From positions 254,186,491-254,250,490 of the forward strand of contig NC_133538.1 of assembly GCF_048544455.1 (NCBI RefSeq): a stretch of 64,000 nt of DNA. Reading direction: 5' to 3'. The notes beneath the pieces were generated by a model. It did not search any database and was not told the DNA's origin. It saw only the letters and a list, made by a program, of their open reading frames with translations. Position 1 is the first letter of the stretch. Every line of letters begins with the position of its first letter. The DNA is from Silene latifolia (taxonomy: Eukaryota > Streptophyta > Magnoliopsida > Caryophyllales > Caryophyllaceae). Shown here piece by piece: positions 36,763-49,200 of the stretch. Made by a program: the position numbers and the translations under genes.

Positions 36763-36839
36763 TCTGCAGTATTGGAAGTATGAAACTTGTTGCATTATAA
36801 AAAGATGTTTAAAATATTTCATCCAAATTAAAAGGATAC

Positions 36840-37183
36840 CAAAGCAGAAGAAAGAGAATTACCTTTTCTACAGCATCGAGTATAGTGTAGACAGATAAGA
36901 AAAATAAACATCAAAGAAAAATAAAGAATAGAAAAATAAGAAATTACCTTTTTGCAGAGGAGATGAAGTTTTTTTTTGTAATGGACTTTTTCAGTGTGTG
37001 TGTTTGTTTTTTTACTAGAAATAGCAGTATTTATAGGGGCTTGAGGAATAGAAACAGTTTTTCTGTAATAAAATATAGAAATATAAGAAATTACCTGCCT
37101 ACCAAAAAAAAAGATAAGAAATTACCTTTTGCAGAGGAGATGCAAATTCTTTCTGGAATACAATTAGTTTTTCTGTACTTATT

Positions 37184-37218
<35 letters not shown>

Positions 37219-37300
37219 TTTTACACGCAATAGCAGTATTTATAGGGGCTTGGGGAATACAAACAGTTTTCCTATAATAATATTAGATTAGGTTAGGTAA
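36840..37300 (-). promoter_or_regulatory. Duplicated promoter/leader exon of coiled-coil gene (copy B)
   Basis: TATA-like boxes (minus strand, CTATAAATAC) at 37028-37035 and 37237-37244, with the same surroundings as copy A and leader exons with gtaatttc donors. A (TG)n microsatellite of about 28 bp lies at 37187-37215. Confidence 0.55.
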
Positions 37301-37942
37301 CTGTTTTTAATACAAATTGAAAAGTGGAACTGCTTTTTATAAATATTACTAATCTGTTATTATTCAACTATTATTGTAGTGTGCAAATGCAGTTTTATTT
37401 TTGTGGGTGGTTTGTGGAAAAACAGTAAGATAATATTAACAAAAAAAATTAAAGTAACTAGTATTAATTCTCATATAATGTAGGTCTCACTTTATAATCT
37501 AGAAGAAACATTTTAGGATAAAATGTAATTCAAACAATGACAAATAGTAAAAGTCTTTGACATTTTTAGGCGATGTCTTCATCGTAGCCGCTGTCTTTTG
37601 CGTCTCTTTTGTCTTTGTTAGTTCATGCATCTGATTCATATTCCTGCAATGTTTGCTTAGTATTTAGCAGCTACATTAATAGCAGAATAGCAGTAGAATA
37701 ATATTAATAGCAGTAGAATAACAATTAGAGCAAATTTAGCAGCTACTCTGCTGTTATTGCAGACACTGTCCATTTCCACGAAGAATATCCATTTTCTATT
37801 CAAAAATAACAACACATTAATAGCAGAATAGCAGTAGAGCAACACAACAGCAGCAGAATAGCAGTTTAACACCGGAATAATAGGGGAATAACAGTAGAAT
37901 AAGAGGATAACATTAGAATAATAGGAGAGTAATAGTTCAGAT

Positions 37943-40900
37943 TCATACCTCTTCAGTTTCTGATTCTTCTTCATCATCGTCATAAGAAGGGGGACTTTCA
38001 GCAAATGGAAGATTAGAAGTTCTACTGTTGTGGTTTACCCACTTCTTGCAGTTACCGCATCTTCGCTTCCTCTTTTGTGGCTTGCTCTTGGCCTTTTCTT
38101 TTGACGACCTCAATATTTTACCACTGCCCTTATTCTTGGCCTTGTTTGGCGGTTGAAGGTCAATATCATTTCAAGCTGTGATGCCAAGAAGAGCCTCGAT
38201 TTCCTGGTTTTTAGTTTTCGGTTCAAATGGTCCTGTGATGTTCTCCCTGAACTGTGTCAGGGTTTTCTGCAGTTGCTTCATCTGTTTAACCGTAGCATAA
38301 CTGTCCATCACACCGACAGTTGCATAAATCTTAGGCCAAACCTTTGACATCTTAGCTTTCTTGATGTCAGCTTCATCAATGTCTTCTATCACCTTTCCAT
38401 TTTCATCTCGGACAATTGGCCTGTAGGATTTCTTTGTCCATCGAGCAAAGACATAAGGCTCAGGTATCTTGTGTACCTGCCTACCATTCCACACCCACAG
38501 TATGTGCCGACAGACAATGCCATGACTCTCAAACAGCTTACATGCACATTTGCTCTCGTTAGTTTTGGTGTTAAATTCCACTCGGAAGTCTCTAGGCTTC
38601 AGTCCATCACGAACGTCATGGTACTCCACTGTCCCTACTGTTGTCAAATCCCCGACCCCCATGCTGCATATCGCATGTTTAACTTCGTTCTGAAAGTCTG
38701 CAAATATAGGATGTGTGTAGACAAGTGAGGCATGCATCTCTACCTTCATTGGCCCTACTTTCTCGACCATACTATGCTCGTTGGCAGTGTCCAACCTCCT
38801 TTGTGAATGCCTTTGCTGTTCTATTGCGGAATTGTACCTCATACAGAACTCGACAAGGGTTCCAAAGTGGCTTTCAAACCGCTTGAAATAGCTGTTTGAA
38901 CTTTCGGATCTCTGGGTTGTCCGCAGCAAAAAAACCTAGAGGCAGATCCCGAAAGTAAGCCGGTATCCACTTTTGTCTTATTACAAATACATACTTCAAC
39001 CAGCGGTTGCTTTGCATACCATGGGCTAAAATAACAGTTTTCCAGTTCTGTTCAAATTCTTCTGGTTCGAGGTCGACATCCCAAACAACGGCATTTATGC
39101 GGTCATAAATTCCGTGTCATTGGAGATTGCCCTTCCCACCTTCTCAGGCATTTTCTGCATGATATGCCACATGCAGTACTTGTGCACATAATGCTTGAAG
39201 ACATTTGGGCATGCCTTTTTAATTCCAGGGCACTGGTCTGTAATTACACACTGAGGTTGCTGCTGCCCCATTGCTTCGAGGAATTTTTTAAAAATCCACT
39301 CAAATGAATCCTGACTCTCGAAGTCAAGTAACCCAGCTGCAAAAGTTACCGTCTTCTTGTTGTGGTCTACTCCGGTGAAGGGAGTAAACACCATGAAATA
39401 TTTGTTTGTCCCATAAGTAGGGTCAAACGAGATCGTGTCTCCATATAACTTGTAGTTGTTTATCCCTTCCTTATCAGCCCAAATAACCTTCGTCAAGCAT
39501 TTATTCTAATTCTGATCATAAGCAAAATAGAACCCGTTTGTTTCAGGGAGCATTTTGAAATGCCCAATGAACATTTTAGCATCCTTGTCCCCAATGTAAC
39601 GCTTGATATTTCGTTTGAAGTTTTTGAAGTCTAGCAAAGAGGCACCGATATTCTGATAACCATTTGAGTATTCCTTGAGAATTATGAAGCTCAATGTTGG
39701 ACCTATGTTGAGCTTAGTATGATCAATAATGGTCCTCTTAATGTAGTCATGGATGTCCCTTGAGAGCTTTTGGAACTCTCTGTTTTTGACAGAGTAAAGA
39801 GAGTGATTGTGAACGTCTACAAAGACGTCCACAATATATCCAGCCGGTCTGTCGTCGGTTTTTTCACAGGTTCTCAACCTCATGTGCGCCTTGCAGCCAC
39901 ACCTTGTCAGAGCGTGCTTCTTTGGATGTCTAATTCTTCGCTCTTTGTTCTCTGCTGTACTCAAATTACCAGCTTCGTGATTTGTTGCTTGAAGTCGCAG
40001 TTTTCTTTTCATATCCCTATACCCCTGTCTGTTACAGACCAGTGATTTGACGCTGACGCCCCCCTTATACTTCGCATTTGTGTACCTTCTCACATCAAAT
40101 CCGCAAGCCAGTGCATATATGTTATAGAACTGTACTGCATCATCCAAGGTAAGAAAGAACATGCCACGTTTAGGCGTAAAATCACTCTCAATAGTCCTTA
40201 CCCACTGCTCAGTACCCCCGGGTGTACTGCTGTAATGAATAGTTGGAACAAACTTATCGTTTTCTTCGTCGGAACAGGTTGGGCTGGTGAATATATTGTT
40301 ATTAGAAGAATCCCCAATAGCTAAAACTGCATTGTCTTCAACAATAGAGACAGTAGAAAGATCTGGGACAGTAAATTATTATAGGGAGTACAGTCAGTGG
40401 ACAACAAAATGACAATAACATCACAATAACAGTAGCATGGGGGAGAGATCAACATTGCAGTAATGTGACAATAAGAGTATGATAACAACAGCTGGGAAAA
40501 AAACAACAATCAATAAAATCACAATAACACTAAATGTGTTTTTTTTATGCTACTCTCTTATCAGCCGTATATTTTCATGTTAATGCACAATAATATCACA
40601 ACAATAGTACCATAATATCAGAATAACAGTACAATAATATCATCATGTTTCTCTACTATTACAATAATAGTACAATAATATCAGAATAACAGTACTCTGA
40701 TCCTACTTTATTATATACAGATAATACTGTATTTTTTATGCTACTCTTTTGCAAGCGATATATTTTCATGCTACTGCACAATAATAGCACAATAATATTA
40801 CAATAATATCACAATAACAGTTTAGTAATATAATCATGTTACTGTACTGTTACAATAATAGTACATTAATATCAGAATAACAATTCTCTGATTCTACTTT

Positions 40901-41277
40901 ATTACATACGAGATAATATCTTTGTATTTTTATGCTACTCTTTTGCAAGCCATATATTTTCATGTTCTTGCACAATAATAGCACAATAATATTACAATAA
41001 TATCATAATAATGATCAATAATATAATCATGTTCTTTGATCTTTGTTATATAATAATAGTACATTAATATCAGAATAACAGTTCTCTTTTTCTACTCTAA
41101 TACAAGCCAGACAGTACAATATTATTAGAATAACAGCTGAGAAACACATAGAAATCAATAATTGATTTATAAACAAGGACAGATAAAGAGATAAGAATCA
41201 ATAACAGTATTACCTGTTTTCATATTTACTGTCGAGTTGTTTTCTTCGCTACAATTGTTGTTAATATCGTTGTCCAT
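37943..41277 (-). pseudogene. FAR1/FHY3-type MULE transposase, copy B (near complete)
   Basis: Exon 1 is 41214-41277 (ATG at 41277, start MDNDINNNCSEENN). A repeat-filled intron lies at 40363-41213, and the main exon starts at 40362. Domains: FAR1-type DNA-binding region (CNRQGYR, TRCGCKAHMRL, HNHSL) at 39560-40160; MULE transposase core with Asp in FDPTYG (39422-39424), Asp in ITDQCPG (39236-39238) and the C2H CMWHI; SWIM finger CACKLFESHGIVCRH near 38540; basic C-terminus with zinc knuckle. Lesions: TAG near 39500, frame changes at about 39092 and 38930 (run of A), and a TGA near 38170 where copy A has TCA. The protein would bind the TIRs and cut DNA in the nucleus. This copy is probably inactive unless some lesions are sequence errors. 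Confidence 0.85.
40380..41210 (-). repeat. Repeat-filled first intron of transposase B
   Basis: Read on the minus strand, the intron consists of ACTGTTATTGTGATATTATT-like units. Larger units of about 190 bp recur (starting near 40555, 40735 and 40920), each with a GCTACTCTTTTGCAAGC-like stretch. This is the sense-strand equivalent of the TTATTC repeats in the Ulp1 introns. Confidence 0.8.
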
Positions 41278-41633
41278 CTTTTATACCTGAAAACAGTAAA
41301 ATCAAGTATTCAATTCAATTAAAATCAACGAATTTTACTTTAATTTCGAAAATACAATTGAATACACTAAAAATCAACGAATTTACATTACCTGTAATTC
41401 GATTGCAGCTAAAACTCAACGAATTTGTGTAATCTTATTAGGTTTTTTATGAGACTTCTATAGGCGGCGTTCTGATTTTTGTGTTTCTCTGTTTCTGATT
41501 TGTAGAGAGATGTAGAGAGAGAGAATATCGTTTGAATGAAGTTTCTGTTTTCATGTTTCAGCGCTTTTGTATTTTTCGATTTTTCCTTTTTTTTTCCTAA
41601 TTTATCATTTAATCTCAGCCCTTGATTTCTTTT
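41278..41633 (-). promoter_or_regulatory. Promoter/leader of transposase
   Basis: Region between the transposase ATG and the right TIR. It contains AAAATCAACGAATTTAC twice, a leader splice acceptor just upstream of the ATG (GGTATAAAAG), and CT/GA-rich sequence near 41500-41525. TATAAAAG next to the ATG is probably part of the leader, not a working TATA box. Confidence 0.35.
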
Positions 41634-41693
41634 AATCTCAGCCCTTGATTTCCCCAACTCACAACTCACCATAAGACCCCAACTCACGAGATC

Positions 41694-41697
<4 letters not shown>
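41634..41697 (-). repeat. Right terminal inverted repeat of composite MULE
   Basis: Reverse complement of the left TIR core (CTTATGGTGAGTTGTGAGTT). Its outermost part reads GGGGATCTCGTGAGTTGGGG on the minus strand, next to the TA microsatellite. Confidence 0.75.

Positions 41698-41790
<93 letters not shown>
41698..41790. repeat. (TA)n microsatellite between two elements
   Basis: About 93 bp of pure TA, shared by the right end of the composite MULE and the left end of the small TIR element. Confidence 0.97.
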
Positions 41791-41792
<2 letters not shown>

Positions 41793-42765
41793 CAAGATCC
41801 GGTGAGTCCACCTATATATTTGAGTCCCATGAGTCCACTTATGTATCACGCACTACACATAACAATATCACGAATTTATTTTTTTGCAGTAAATCAGTTA
41901 AACTTGTACTTGTATCATCAATGATGTGAGAGGGTCCTGCTACCGTCGTCAGTTACTTACATATGAGATACAACATCTACTAGTATTTACTGATGTAACA
42001 AGTTAGAAATCAAGTTATATGTGAGCTGATGTAAACCAAAATCTGTATTGACTTAAAAGTAACTTACACATAGTATGCATACCATCGTAAGTGGATGGTT
42101 TCGATTTTCACATATCAAACAACCCCTTGGAAAAAATATCGGTTCTTACCAAACTTGATAGGGAGATGATAAAACAAGCAATTTTTGGAGAAGTATGTCC
42201 GAAAAAATTATGCTCAGTACAAAAATTTACAGAGTACAAGTTGCACCACTCAAAATATTGTATTACCCGAAACAACTATTGGAACTTAAAAAGCTTAGAA
42301 CACTGTTTTAAAACAGAACAGTCGGGACACTATTTGCTTATTGCTTTCGACCTCAATCAGGACACTGATTTGCTGATTGCTTTCGGCCCCTAAGCTCCAT
42401 TACCTGATGCAGAATAGCTCCACTACCTATGTTGCAGGTGCCTTCCCCTTCCAGCTGATACGTGTCTAGATTAGGCTTGAGCCTTCCTACAAGTTTATAG
42501 TTAATATAAGTTGGACTCTTGATATTGTATAGTATAACCCGTGATATTGTTTAGTACAACCAGTGGTATTGTTTATTGTAAGGTGTAATATTGTTTTGTA
42601 TAACTTGTGATACTTTTGTACTGTACTCACAGACTCAGATACAATATCACGCGTTATACAAAACAATATCACAGCTTAATTTTTTTTTTAATTCATAAAA
42701 AAATAACGTGATACATAAGTGGACTCACGGGACTCAAAAAGATAGGGTGGACTCATGTGATCCTA

Positions 42766-42770
<5 letters not shown>
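41791..42770. mobile_element. Small non-autonomous TIR element (about 0.98 kb)
   Basis: The ends are inverted repeats of about 60 bp: left 41791-41853 with GTGAGTCCACC and GAGTCCACTTATGTATCACG, right 42712-42770 with its complement CGTGATACATAAGTGGACTC. The interior has degenerate repeats around GTGATATTGTTTAGTACAACC (42500-42610) and no supported coding sequence. It lies between two TA microsatellites. Its terminal motif resembles those of the neighbouring MULEs. Confidence 0.75.
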
Positions 42771-42851
<81 letters not shown>

Positions 42852-42862
42852 ATATATATATA
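42771..42862. repeat. (TA)n microsatellite at left border of element C
   Basis: About 90 bp of TA repeat with one phase break near 42840. Confidence 0.97.
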
Positions 42863-43020
42863 GAGTGAGCATCCCATGAGTCTATCATCTTAGATGAGTC
42901 TAGCATATCAATAAGAATCGTTGGATCTTTTGATCCAACCGTCCTGATTATGTCACGTGTTTTAATTTTTTTTAAAAAAAAAAAAAGTAGGCGCGCTAAT
43001 ATAATACGAACGACACATTC

Positions 43021-43220
43021 ATTATTCCTCATAAATTTTCACTTCCTTTTCTCTCTCTAAAACGCCTCTCTCTCCCTCTAAAAACCGTTTCTCTCCTTTT
43101 CTCTCTAGCAGTTAATTCACTAAACCATAAATTTTTTCCGAAAATTTTATTACATCAAGCAAAATCGCACTAATCAAGTGAAGATCATTATTATATTTAC
43201 TCAGAACAATCGTTTCGAAG
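43021..43220 (+). promoter_or_regulatory. CT-rich leader of Ulp1-like gene C
   Basis: TCTCTC-rich leader ending just before ATG 43221, comparable in composition with the leader at 4490-4700 of the composite MULE. No clear TATA box. Confidence 0.4.
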
Positions 43221-46200
43221 ATGACGAAGAGGTATAAAATCGCTCTATTTCATTATATTATTTTTAAACTTATTTCGCCACTGCATGTTGTTGCTGTTGC
43301 TATTATTGCTGTTATTGTTGTTATTGTTGTTGTTGTTAGTGTTGATTATACTCTTTTTTCTTCAAATAATCATCGATTTAGGGTTTCTATTTTGCTCAAA
43401 GCAGGAAATTGATTTTTCCGCGAAAAATTAGGTTATTATTGTTGATGTTGTTGTTGTTGTTATTGTTGTTGTTGTTAGTCTCGATTATAGTGATTTGAAG
43501 CGTTTATTAATTGATCGAAGAGAGAAATTGAGTTTTCAGTAAAAAATTAGGTTATTACTGTTGTTGTTGTTGTTATTGTTGTTGTTGTTGTTAGTCTCGA
43601 TTATAGTGATTTGAAGCGTTTATTAATTGATCGAAGAAAGAAATTGAGTTTTCAGTAAAAAAAAATTAGGTTATTACAGTTCTGGTTGTTAATGTTGCTG
43701 TTGTAATTGATTTAGGCTAACTGCTTTGCTTGAAGTGAGTAATTGATTTTCTGCGTTCTAGTTTTTCGCTTCAAAATTAGGGTTAATGATTTGTAATAAA
43801 TGAGCAATTAATGTGTTCTACCGTTCTGCTTTCGATTGATTTATTTGTTCGTCGTGTTGAGTTATTTCTGATTTGCAGGGAATGTTCATTTTCCTGAAAT
43901 TAATAATATTTCTGAACAAATCTATAGTAACAATATTACTGTAAAACTGTTATAGTAAAAGTGTATCCTCTATCGTTTTAAAGAGCAGTAATTGCTTCTG
44001 TAACAGTGTTACTGTAGTTTTATATCAAAACAATTGTTTGACAATACTGTAACACTGTCTCATTCTGTGAGGATACTATCATTCTTATTCCATTCCACAT
44101 TCTTTCCCAGACTAGTCCACCATCATTCCTCTTCAGTTTAATAGCTGTAATTGTTTTAGTTTTAATGTTATTCTGTTTTGGTTTTTTTGATAAACAATAT
44201 CAGGAAAGCAGAGGTAGTACCTGAAAAATCTGCCCTAAGTAAGAAGGCTAAAGTTGAAGCATCGGAAAAGACAGCGAGCAAAAAAGCGCCGACACAGAAC
44301 CTTCGAAACCGTCACCATAGAAAAACGTCGAAGCATCTCATGCCGATCAGTATGTCTCTATAACTCATCGTCGTGTTGAGCTGATTTGCATGAAATGTCC
44401 CTTTTCCTGAAATTAATAATATTTCTCAACAGATCTACATTAACAATATTCGTAACACTATCGAGTAAAAGTGTATCCCCTATCCTTTTCAAGAGCAGCA
44501 ATTGCTTCTGTAACAGTGTTACTGTAGTTTTATATCAAAACAATTGTTTGACAATACCGTAACACTGTCTCATTCTCTGAGGATACTATCATTCTTGTTC
44601 CATTCCACATTCTTTGTCAGACTTGTCCACCATCATTCTGCTTCAGTTTAATAGCTGTAATTGTTTTAGTTTTAATGTTATTCTGTTTTGGTTTTTTGAT
44701 AAACAATGTCAGGAAAGCAGACGTAGTAACTGAGAAATTTGCCGTCAGTAAGAAGGCTAAAGTGGAAGCTTCGAAAAAGACAATGAGCAAAAAGTGCGAC
44801 ACGAAGCCTTCCAAAATGCCAGCACCGAAAAACGTTGAAGCATCTCATGCGGATCAGTATGTCCCTATGACTCTTCGTTGTGTTGAGTTGTTAGTGATTT
44901 GCATGAAATGTCCCTTTTCCTGAAGTTTATAATATTTCTCAACAGATATACATTAAAAATGTTCTCGTAACAACGATACTAAAGATAACGTATGCTATCC
45001 CCTATCCTTTTAAAGAGCAGCATCATTACCTATCAGTGTAGTAGCTGTAATTGATTTACTTTTAATCTTATTCGGATTTTGATTTTTGGAAAAACAATGT
45101 CAGGAAAGCGGAGGTGCCCTAGAAATCAGCTGCGACGAAGAAGGCAAAAGTAACAGCATCAGAGAAGACACCTAGCAAAAAGGTGCCGACACAGAAACCA
45201 TCAAAACCAATAAAACACGGAAGGAAGTCGAAGCATCTCATGCATCCGAGTATGTGTCTAAAAATCTTTGCTCGACCGCAAGTCACTACTATTAGGGTTT
45301 ATGATATATTGTCTCATTGTTACGATAAAAGAAATGAATCAATTGATCTTTAAAGAATTATTCGACCGCCATTATTCGTATTCCATTTGTCATTTCTTCA
45401 ACGACTTGACTACTATCATTCCTTTTCAATTTAATAGTTGTCTGTTATATTGTTATTGTAAACTTCTGATTTTAATTTTTGAAAATAACAATGTCAGGAA
45501 AGAAGAGGTACCTGAGAAATCAGCTCCCACTAAGAAGGCTAAAGTGGCCGCATCAGAGAAGACACAGAGCAAAAAGGTGCCGACAGAGTACGTGCCAAAG
45601 CCGACTAAGAAGATGCAGACCGAAAAGCTGTCAAATCCTACAGCTGAAAAGGCGACGAAGGTGCCTACAGAGAGTCTACGCTGTGCAACACCTGCTCCTT
45701 CAAAAAAGGTGCCGATTAAGGAAAGTAAGGTGCCTAATGAAAAGGTGCTTAAGCCACCAAGAAGAGAGTACCAAAGGAGCAGGCTGCGAAGGTTCCGATC
45801 CAGCAAAGTAAAAAAGAAACCAATGTGCCGAGGAAGAAGGCAGCAGAAAAGCCGTCGCATGATGTGCCAGTGTTGTCGAAGGAGCAATCGGTGCCCATTG
45901 AGAAGCAAGCAAGTTCACCTCCTCAAAAGGCATCAACTGTGCCAACGTCAAAGGCAGCGACTAAGCAATCAAAATCGGTTGCAAAGGAGCCAAAAGAAGA
46001 GGTGCCCAAAAAAGTTACTGTAACAAAGGGTCAGACCCCGAAGGCAGCAATGGCCAAATCTGCAGAGTTGGTGACAGAAGAGGTGGCAAAGAAGGTGCCC
46101 AAACAAAAGACGGCGGAGAAGGTTGTAGCAAAAAAGAAAGTTTCAGCGGCAGAAGAGCCAACACCAGAAAAGGTAGTAAGCAAGAAAGAGAGCGTGAAGG

Positions 46201-49200
46201 TGTCTGTAAAAAAGAAACCGACAAACGCAGTGCCAAAAAAGGTGGCAGAAACAAAGAAACCAGTTCGAGTAACAAAAAAGAGACCTAGAGATAAGCCCAT
46301 GTCATCTGAAAAAGAAAGTGATAGAGATTATGAGGTTTCGGATGACTCGAGCGTCAGCTCCAAAACGCCGAAGAGGGCTAAAACAGAGAAGAGACCGGCC
46401 AAGACGGTGGTGAAGGCTGAAAAAGAAGAAGTCTTAAAAAAGTACGTGTCTATCTAGTGGCCAAAACTTGTATGTTTAAAGTTTCAGTTTCAGTTTCAGT
46501 GTTACAGTAACACCTATACTGTAACATTTTTATATTGTTTCAGTGCTACTGTAACAGATGTACTGTAAAATTTTCGATTATACTTGTTTGTTAATTGATC
46601 GTAGAAGGAAATTAATTTTCCATTAACCAATTAGGTTGTTGCTGTTCTTGTTGTTATTGTTGTTGTTTGTGTCGATTATACTGATTCGTAATAAATTTAG
46701 ACTAACTGTTTTGCTCGAAGTGAGTAATTTATTTTCTGCGTTCTAGTTTTTCGCTTCAAAATTAGGGTTAATAATTTGTAATAAATGAGCAATTAATGTA
46801 TGTTACCGTTCTCCTTTCTACTGATTTATTTGTTCGTCGTGTTGAGTTGTTTAAAGTTTCGGTGTTACAAAGTAACACCTTTTCTTTGTATCTGGTTTTG
46901 TTGCTTTCTTCTTCTGCTGGTTTGTTGGCATAAAATAGTGTCACACTGTTTAAGCAGTGGTGCTAATTTACACTTCCTTATTACAGGCCGGATAAATACC
47001 CAACTAAGTGCAGGGCCTAGTCGTTGGTCGATGTTATGAACAAGTTTTCCGTAAAGCAAAAGAAAGCCATTAAAGAAATTGGTTTTGGAGGACTATTGAA
47101 GATGAATATATCAGTAGTCCCTTCCGGGCTAACAGACTTGCTTGTTGAGGCTTTTGATTACGACAGTTTCAAGGTTCATGTTCTTCAAACAGAGGAGTTT
47201 GTCTTTGTCACGAGTATGATGTTCATGACCTATTTTTACTACCGGTGAAGGGTAATAATGTGGTGCTGACCGCGACTGGTCGCGCATCCCAGGCTGAGGA
47301 CACTGAGTTAAAAAACAAATGGAGAAGGAAGTTCAACATCTCTACAGCACAGAACATAAGCTAGATTTGGTGACTAGTTGGTTTAAGAATAACAAGGGCG
47401 TCTGCGGTGATGAGTTCAAGCAGGTGTTCGTTCTTTATGCGCTCTCCACTTTTTTAGCGCCGACTCCAAATTATTCTGTTGATTTCAGGCTATTGAAGGC
47501 TGTGGACGATGTTGAAAAAATAAAAGGTTTTAATTGGTCAAAGTATGTCTTTGAGAAGGTAGCTGAGGGTGTCAAGGGGTTGAAGACAGAAACGGTTAAG
47601 TGTCTTTGTGGGTGTATTGTGGTGCTACTGTTGGCCTACATTCACCGGTTTGAGTTCCATGGCGTGGTACAACCAACTAACTTACCTCTGATACAACATT
47701 GGACAGATGATAGTCTTTCAAAAAGAGTAAAAGTCGAAGGAAAGATTGGCTGTCTAGGAGCTGATGAGATGTCAGAAACTGTCTATCCTATTTGTCTTGG
47801 CAAGGGATCCCCAACTGAAGGTAATGTGGCACTGTCAGTGTAATATCGTCACTGTAATATGGTCACTGTAATATCGTTACTGTAATGGCTTTACTGTAAT
47901 AACATTACTGTTACCTTACTATATTGTTTATTATTAATATTAATTACTAATTACTAATATGTTTCTGTAAATAGGATGGGCAGAATCTGATGAGGGTGAG
48001 GATGACGATGTAGTTTTTCTTAAGAATAGTGAGGGAAGGGAGTACATCTTGATGGAGAAGCTTCCTGGCATTGAAACAGATGCCGAGTTGAAGGAAAAAG
48101 CTGTTGATGTGAGTTGTTTTTATAAATTTAATTGTGTGCAATTGTTACAACTCCCAAATCTGGTATCTAATTCGTTTCTTTCTGTCTGGTTTATTGACTT
48201 AGGAGACCGACCTGATGTTGCTGATGTATAGAAGGGATTCCAACCTTGTTCACGAGAGATTTGCTCAGCGACTGAAGGTTTTCGAATCGAAGCAGAAACA
48301 GAAATCACCACTAAAGCCTGAATGCCTTAAATATGCCGAAGATGTTGTGCGAAAGGCTGAATCGTTGAAGAGGAGGGCGAATGACTTCCCGGTATATACA
48401 AGGTCCAAAGTCAGTAGGAAGTTGGAACCATTTGCAACAGAGAAAAGTCCTAGGACAGTTAAGTCAGAATCCCTGGTAAATGAGGTATTGAGCAGTTTAA
48501 GTGAGCAACATCATGAAAAAGATGATGAAGAGGATGAGGAGGTTCATGACGAGGAGGCGGGTGGTGAGGGCAGGCAAGATGAGATGGATGAGGACTGGAC
48601 TGATGATGGCAACGATGATGACGGGACTGATGGGGAGGATGATGATGAGGACGGGGATGACGATGGCGGCAATGTTGAGAGTCGTCTTAAAAACATCAGC
48701 CTTCAAGAGGGTGTCACGGACATAGATAACGATGAAGAAAGTGACGATGAGGAGGAAGACGATGAACAGGATGAAAAGGAAAAGGAGGATGAAGAGGAAG
48801 AAGACAAAGAGGACAAAGAGGAGGATGTAGAGGATGTTGAAAGTCAATCTGGTGAAGGTAATAGATCGAGTAACAATGTTACTGTTATTACTTTTAGTTA
48901 TAGTTTTACAATAACACTGTTACTGAAATATGTTATATATATTAATAGTTAGTAATATAATATTCAATTACTTACTTCTGATGCAGATGAAGAGGATGAT
49001 GCAGAGGAACAGGATGATGCAGATGAAGACGATGATGCAGATGAAGAGGATGAATCTGGCAAACGTGAAGAGGATGACGAAGATGAAGAGGAGGAGGATG
49101 ATAAAGACGAAGAAAATGAAGACGACAAAGTGGGGAGTGGCGAGGATGATAAAGATGCATCTGATGACGGTAATATAGTAACACTACTACAATAATCTAA

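Larger units (their letters stand above)
4364..41697. mobile_element. Composite Mutator-like element with Ulp1 cargo (MULE-A/B)
   Basis: The outer ends are inverted copies of each other with the core CTTATGGTGAGTTGTGAGTT (about 4382 on +, about 41657 on -). Inside are a plus-strand Ulp1-like protease gene and a minus-strand FAR1-type transposase, the layout known for Ulp1-carrying MULEs such as Kaonashi (KI) elements. The present 37-kb length comes from a 6.0-kb internal tandem duplication plus about 16.6 kb of inserted and duplicated retrotransposon. Subtracting these gives about 15 kb. The TA microsatellites at both borders prevent reading a target-site duplication. Confidence 0.75.

Noticed and set aside
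41409-41849. 146-codon minus-strand frame with long Tyr-Ile run
   Set aside because: Runs through the TA microsatellite and the right TIR; not a gene.
48497-48847. Hydrophobic minus-strand frame resembling a membrane protein
   Set aside because: Antisense of a GAT/GAA-rich acidic exon always gives Ile/Leu/Phe-rich frames.
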